NCBI GenBank assembly: GCA_903933475.1
Contig: CAIZKE010000337.1
Location: 1 to 9,803, forward strand
Reading direction: 5' to 3'
DNA from: an uncultured Alphaproteobacteria bacterium
Lineage (GTDB): Bacteria; Pseudomonadota; Alphaproteobacteria; Caulobacterales; Caulobacteraceae
Length of the DNA: 9,803 bases
Shown here: positions 5,468 through 9,803 of the stretch, piece after piece
How the letters are laid out: the number at the start of each line of letters is the position of its first letter
Numbering within the stretch: position 1 is the stretch's first letter
The notes under the pieces: generated by a model
The model's input: only the letters and a program-made list of their open reading frames with translations
Database searches by the model: none
Told to the model about the DNA's origin: nothing
Made by a program: the position numbers and the translations under genes

Positions 5468-7464
5468 GCCGGAGTCGTGGCTGCGGGTGCGGCGTTTGGG
5501 GACGGCGGGACGGGAGCCTGAACGGGGGCTTGTCCCGGGGCCGGGGCCAGTTCCGCGTCGGGCCCGACTGGGGGCGAAGCCAGGGGGTCCAGAAGGTCCC
5601 CGATGGGGTCTCCCCCGGAGGCGGGCGGTACCAGTCCGCCCGGGATGGGCTCGGCCTTGAGCCTTGGCAGTGTCCGCGACATGAAGCCCTGCCAGATCCC
5701 GGCCGGCGCACCGCCGCCCGTGACCTTGCGCATGGAGGTGTTGTCGTCCCGGCCGAGCCAGACGGCGGCGACGAAGCCGCCGGTATAGCCGACAAACCAG
5801 GCGTCCCTGTAATCGCTGGTCGTACCGGTCTTGCCCGCCAGGTCGTATCCGGGAACCCGGGCCCGGGTCCCTGTTCCGGCGGAGATGACCTGGCGCAGCA
5901 TCTGGTTCATCTGCGGCAGGGCTGGCGAGCCGATGACCTGGGTTCGCGCCGGCCGGGCCACCGAGCGGTCGTAGAGCACCTTGCCGCCTGCGGTCCGCAC
6001 CCGCTCGATCGCCCAGGCGGGCGCCAGGAAGCCGCCATTGGCGAAGGGCGCATAGGCCTGGGCCATCTCGAGGGGGCTGACCTCGACGGCGCCCAGGGCC
6101 ATGGAGGGGTCGAGCTGGATCGGCGAACGGATCCCGAGGCGGCGTGCGGTGGCCGCCACATTCCCGGTCCCGACCTCGTTGGCGAGCCTGGCCGCGACCG
6201 TGTTCACGGACTGGGCGACGGCGGTCTGGAGCGTGATCGGGCCCAGGAAGGCCCCGGTGTAGTTCTTGGGCTCCCAGGAGCCAATGCGAATCGCCTCGTC
6301 GACCACCGGGGTCTCGGGCGTCCTGCCGCGCTCGATGGCGGTGAGATAGACGAACGGCTTGAAGGCCGATCCCGCCTGCCGCCGGGCCATGGCGGCGCGG
6401 TCGAACTGGCTGTCCTCGTAGTCGATCCCGCCCACATAGGCGCGAACCCGGCCCTCGCCGTCCAGCGCCACAAGAGCGCCCTGCTGCACGCCCTGTCCCC
6501 GGGCCCCGGCGATGCCCGACGCCAGCGCCTGCTCGGCTGAAATCTGGATCGGCAGATCAAGGGTCGTCTCGACGATGAGGTCCTCGGTCGGCTCACCGAC
6601 GAGCCTGCGGACCTGTTCGTCCACCCAGTCCGTGAAGTACTGGGCCCGCTGGCTTGCCAGGGTGGGATTCACCCGGACCGGCATCCGGATGGCTTCCGCC
6701 CTCTGCTGGGGTGTGATGGCGCGGGAGCGCACCATCTCATCGAGCACCACCGTCGCCCGACGGGCCGCGCGGTCCGCCGACGAGACCGGGCTGTAGCGGG
6801 AGGGCCCCTTCATCATGCCGGCCAGGAGGGCGCTCTCGCCGAGCGTCAGCTGCTCGGCGGGCTTGCCGAAATAGCGCTGGGAGGCCGCCTCGATCCCGTA
6901 GGCACCGGCACCGAAGTAGACCCGGTTCAGGTAGAGGGCGAGGATCTCTTTCTTGGTGAACTTCGTCTCCAGCCAGACGGCCAGCACCAGCTCCTGCGCC
7001 TTGCGGCGGTAGGTCTGGTCCATGGTCAGGAAGAGGTTCCTGGCCAGCTGCTGGGTAATCGTCGATCCGCCCCTCAGGGGGCCGCCCTTGTGGGTCAGGT
7101 TGTACACCTGGCTCCGGACGATGCCCCAGGGGTTGAAACCGTAGTGCCAATAGAACCAGCGGTCCTCGATGGCGACGAAGGCGGCCGGCACGTAGGGCGG
7201 CAGTTTGTCCAGGTCCACGGGCGGCGCGTACTGGCTGCCCCGCACGGAGACCAGGGAACCTGACCGGTCCAGGTAGGAGACGGAAGGCTGCCGGCGAGGG
7301 GCGTCCAGGCTTGAGGTGTCTGGCAGGTCGGCGGCGAAGACCGCGAGGAAGGCGAGCCCGAAGATGAGGCCCCAGACGCAGAGCACGGCGCTCCAGTAGA
7401 CGAGGCCCTGGAGGAAGGATCGCCTCCGCCGGGGCGGCCCCTCTCTCGAGTCGGATCTGGCCAT
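5440..7464 (-). CDS. Class A penicillin-binding protein (PBP1A family)
   Basis: This 674-residue bifunctional peptidoglycan synthase is anchored in the inner membrane with both catalytic domains in the periplasm. A basic N-terminus (RRRR at 12-15) precedes one membrane segment at about 19-44. The glycosyltransferase (GT51) domain shows E100 in IEDRWFYWHYGFNPWG, GGSTITQQLARNLF at 132-145, and E158 in RRKAQE. The transpeptidase domain has S366-x-x-K369 (GSAFKP), S419-V-N421 and K545-T-G547 (AGKTGTTSDYRDAWFVGYT). The last 65 residues form a Pro/Ala-rich tail, presumably disordered. There is little sequence between the two domains, so the protein is smaller than E. coli PBP1A. An in-frame upstream ATG at 7596 would add 44 unlikely residues; I prefer ATG 7464, with GGAG ten bases before it. 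The stop lies within the opposing ygjP-like gene. All catalytic residues are intact. Confidence 0.94.
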   Translation of the reverse strand: MARSDSREGPPRRRRSFLQGLVYWSAVLCVWGLIFGLAFLAVFAADLPDTSSLDAPRRQPSVSYLDRSGSLVSVRGSQYAPPVDLDKLPPYVPAAFVAIEDRWFYWHYGFNPWGIVRSQVYNLTHKGGPLRGGSTITQQLARNLFLTMDQTYRRKAQELVLAVWLETKFTKKEILALYLNRVYFGAGAYGIEAASQRYFGKPAEQLTLGESALLAGMMKGPSRYSPVSSADRAARRATVVLDEMVRSRAITPQQRAEAIRMPVRVNPTLASQRAQYFTDWVDEQVRRLVGEPTEDLIVETTLDLPIQISAEQALASGIAGARGQGVQQGALVALDGEGRVRAYVGGIDYEDSQFDRAAMARRQAGSAFKPFVYLTAIERGRTPETPVVDEAIRIGSWEPKNYTGAFLGPITLQTAVAQSVNTVAARLANEVGTGNVAATARRLGIRSPIQLDPSMALGAVEVSPLEMAQAYAPFANGGFLAPAWAIERVRTAGGKVLYDRSVARPARTQVIGSPALPQMNQMLRQVISAGTGTRARVPGYDLAGKTGTTSDYRDAWFVGYTGGFVAAVWLGRDDNTSMRKVTGGGAPAGIWQGFMSRTLPRLKAEPIPGGLVPPASGGDPIGDLLDPLASPPVGPDAELAPAPGQAPVQAPVPPSPNAAPAATTPAQTPGPPRA

Positions 7465-7607
7465 GGCCGTGGGTCTCCGGACCGATCTGCGCCCCCGCGC
7501 TGAACCGCCCGAGGCATACATCAGGCCAGTGACTCGCGCGACTGGATTGCGCCGGTCCCCCGAAAGCCCCTTTTCATCCCCGCCGGGCCTTGGCATGAGG
7601 CCTGGCC
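7465..7607. promoter_or_regulatory. Divergent intergenic region, PBP / half-hotdog gene
   Basis: These 143 bases separate the two divergent start codons and must carry both promoters unless the PBP start lies further upstream. CCAGT (around 7527) and ACTGG flank a ten-base GC-rich spacer, a small dyad. Near the right edge CATGAG occurs twice in overlapping surroundings, the first copy forming the Shine-Dalgarno GAGG (7597-7600). I see no convincing sigma-factor elements. Confidence 0.35.
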
Positions 7608-7889
7608 ATGAGCCAGGACTTCACCCAGGTCGCACCCGTGCCTCCCGATCCCGCAGGGGTCGCCGCCGTCATTCAGGGCCGGCTATCGGAGCTCGCGGGA
7701 AGCGGTCTTCGCGCCGTTTCCCTGTCCCTCGACTTCGGGCCTGCCTGGGGGTCGGCGCAGGCGGGCGAACTCGAGGCGTGGGTCGACCGCCGCACCCGGA
7801 GCCTGGCCTTTGTGAGGGCCCGCCTGATGGCCTCCGACGGTCGCATGATCGCCGTCGGCTCCGGTGTCTTCAGCCTTCCCGCGGCGTGA
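7608..7889 (+). CDS. Small protein resembling C-terminal half of a PaaI-type hotdog thioesterase
   Basis: This encodes 93 residues with no signal peptide. From about residue 33 the sequence (LRAVSLSLDFGPAWGSAQAGELEAWVDRR and then TRSLAFVRARLMASDGRMIAVGSGVFSL) follows the closing strands of PaaI-type hotdog thioesterases: substrate-strand plus fxxPAxxG turn, strand with basic residues, AFVxAxxxxxDGRxxAxGxGxF. The first strand, the central hotdog helix and the usual catalytic Asn/Asp/Gly region are missing. Residues 14-30 could form only a single helix. GAGG (7597-7600) seven bases before the ATG is a good ribosome-binding site and codon use is normal, so it looks expressed and intact. It may be a stable half-hotdog protein or an old remnant. 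Enzyme activity should not be assumed. The upstream neighbour is divergent and atpH follows 184 bases later. Confidence 0.6.
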   Translation: MSQDFTQVAPVPPDPAGVAAVIQGRLSELAGSGLRAVSLSLDFGPAWGSAQAGELEAWVDRRTRSLAFVRARLMASDGRMIAVGSGVFSLPAA

Positions 7890-7907
7890 TGGGGGTTCCG
7901 CCTTGCG

Positions 7908-7929
7908 CCTTCGGTTGCGGCGCCGAAGG
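7908..7929 (+). terminator. Hairpin after half-hotdog gene
   Basis: CCTTCGG (7908-7914) pairs with CCGAAGG (7923-7929) around an eight-base loop, 19 bases after the stop codon. No T-tract follows, so it is either a weak terminator or an mRNA 3'-end structure. Confidence 0.3.
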
Positions 7930-7941
7930 GCACATGATAAC
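7915..7941 (+). promoter_or_regulatory. Tentative atp operon promoter
   Basis: TTGCGGC at 7915-7921 and ATGATAAC at 7934-7941 are separated by 12 bases. This resembles the short-spacer Caulobacter housekeeping promoter (TTGACG-like, 10-14 bases, then a TANAWC-ending box). It would place the atpH start about 125 bases downstream, leaving a structured leader. The match is partial and overlaps a hairpin, so treat it as a lead only. Confidence 0.25.
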
Positions 7942-7963
7942 AGACGCGCGGCTTCGAGCCGGG

Positions 7964-8009
7964 GGTCCTGAAAGGGACCTGCGGCGATTGCGCTTTTCCA
8001 AGCGCTTTT
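7964..8009 (+). terminator. Two leader hairpins, second followed by TTTT
   Basis: GGTCC (7964-7968) pairs with GGACC (7975-7979) around TGAAAG. Shortly after, GCGCTT (7990-7995) pairs with AAGCGC (8000-8005) around TTCC and is followed directly by TTTT (8006-8009). The second has the outline of a small intrinsic terminator or attenuator lying 64 bases before atpH. It might end the half-hotdog transcript or act in the atp leader. The six-base-pair stem is short for efficient termination. Confidence 0.35.
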
Positions 8010-8073
8010 AAGCCTTTAGCTGTCGGAACCCTCTTCCGACGTCTGTGACACACGCATCGGGCGGGCGGAGCAA

Positions 8074-8628
8074 GTGGCGGACGATTCCAGGACTTCAGAT
8101 GTGGGCGACCGTTACGCCCGGGCCCTGTTCGATCTTGCGAACGAAACCGGGACCCTTCCGGCCGTCGCGGCTGACATCGCGGCGCTGCGTCGGATGCGCG
8201 CGGACTCGGCGGACCTGAGATCCCTTCTGGCGTCTCCCGCCTTCACCGCCGCGGACAAGGCCAGGGCCCTGGCCGCCCTCGCTACCAAGGCGAATTTCTC
8301 TGAGACCACGCAAAAATTCCTTGGCCTCCTGGCAGGCAATGGCCGCGCGGCGGCCCTGCCGGAAGCCGTCGCTGCCTTCGAGGCCCTGCACGCTGCCGCC
8401 CGCGGTGCCGTAGCCGCCGTGGTCACCACCGCTGCCCCGATGACCGCCGCCCAATCCAAGGGCGTCGCCGAGGCGCTCCGGGCCGCCCTGGGCAAGGCCC
8501 CCGAGATCGAGACCCGCGTCGATCCTGCCCTTCTCGGCGGCATCCGCGTCCGGGTCGGGTCCAAACTCTTCGATGCTTCGCTTCGCTCGAAGCTCGATTC
8601 CCTCAAGTTCGCCCTCAAGAGAGCGTAA
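8074..8628 (+). CDS. atpH: F1-ATPase delta subunit
   Basis: This 184-residue delta (OSCP-like) subunit of the F1 sector links the top of the alpha3-beta3 head to the peripheral stalk. The N-terminal helical domain begins VGDRYARALFDLANETGTL (10-28), the classic YAxALFxxA opening. The C-terminal block DPALLGGIRVRVGSKLFDASLRSKLDSLKFAL contains the conserved GG-x-x-x-x-x-G-x-x-x-x-D-x-S-x-x-x-x-L pattern. Length is normal. Translation probably starts at GTG 8074, giving an ADDSRTSD beginning. The best purine tract, GGAG at 8067-8070, is only three bases from it, unusually close, so weak or leader-dependent initiation is possible. atpA starts three bases after the stop. The order atpH-atpA with F1 genes separate from F0 is the normal alphaproteobacterial arrangement. 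Confidence 0.96.
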   Translation: MADDSRTSDVGDRYARALFDLANETGTLPAVAADIAALRRMRADSADLRSLLASPAFTAADKARALAALATKANFSETTQKFLGLLAGNGRAAALPEAVAAFEALHAAARGAVAAVVTTAAPMTAAQSKGVAEALRAALGKAPEIETRVDPALLGGIRVRVGSKLFDASLRSKLDSLKFALKRA

Positions 8629-8631
8629 GCC

Positions 8632-9803
<1,172 letters not shown>

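Noticed and set aside
5413..6540. 375-codon plus-strand frame opposite the penicillin-binding protein
   Set aside because: It is a shadow of the PBP gene, rich in Gly, Arg and Pro with no recognisable domain.
7463..8011. 182-codon plus-strand frame overlapping the half-hotdog gene
   Set aside because: Arg/Gly-rich and without domain signals. The 7608 frame has a ribosome-binding site and hotdog-like strands.

Overview
The window is GC-rich, densely coded chromosomal DNA from an alphaproteobacterium. Caulobacterales (Caulobacter, Phenylobacterium or Brevundimonas-like) is the best guess. The pointers are an MmcB-type nuclease, an ActR/PrrA/RegA redox regulator beside a SenC/Sco1 gene, a cysteine-type intracellular PHA depolymerase, and a separate F1-ATPase operon starting atpH-atpA. 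This placement is inference from gene content. No rRNA, tRNA, insertion sequence, phage gene or CRISPR array is visible.

Layout. Positions 1-1926 (+) hold a tight run: the 3' end of an unrecognised gene, a small zincin metalloprotease overlapping it by 8 bases, a secreted Blc-type lipocalin, and an MmcB-family nuclease overlapping the lipocalin. A lone response regulator of the RegA family (1950-2525, -) converges on this run. Divergent from it is a SenC/Sco1 copper chaperone (2777-3379, +). The roughly 250-base gap between them carries two palindromic units that look like an interspersed intergenic repeat. Next come a PHA depolymerase (3447-4712, +) and a YgjP-type metallopeptidase (4724-5467, +), which probably form one transcript. 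A class A penicillin-binding protein (5440-7464, -) overlaps the metallopeptidase tail to tail. Divergent from it is a 93-residue protein resembling half a hotdog thioesterase (7608-7889, +). A 184-base leader with several hairpins follows, then atpH and the first 390 codons of atpA, which runs off the window.

How the genes fit together. senC/prrC lies beside regA/prrA in classical Reg/Prr loci of photosynthetic alphaproteobacteria, so regA-senC here looks like a rearranged version of that redox and cytochrome-oxidase module, with no regB sensor in view. The regulator has glutamate where the phospho-accepting aspartate should be, the most interesting single residue in the window. The PHA depolymerase is preceded by two exact copies of a TGC-N3-GCA dyad, the shape expected for the polymer-sensing repressor PhaR. 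Most of the window is ordinary core chromosome. The points worth a second look are the altered RegA receiver, the palindromic intergenic element, the candidate PhaR sites and the truncated hotdog gene in front of the ATP synthase operon. I see no clear case for a wholly new multi-gene system.
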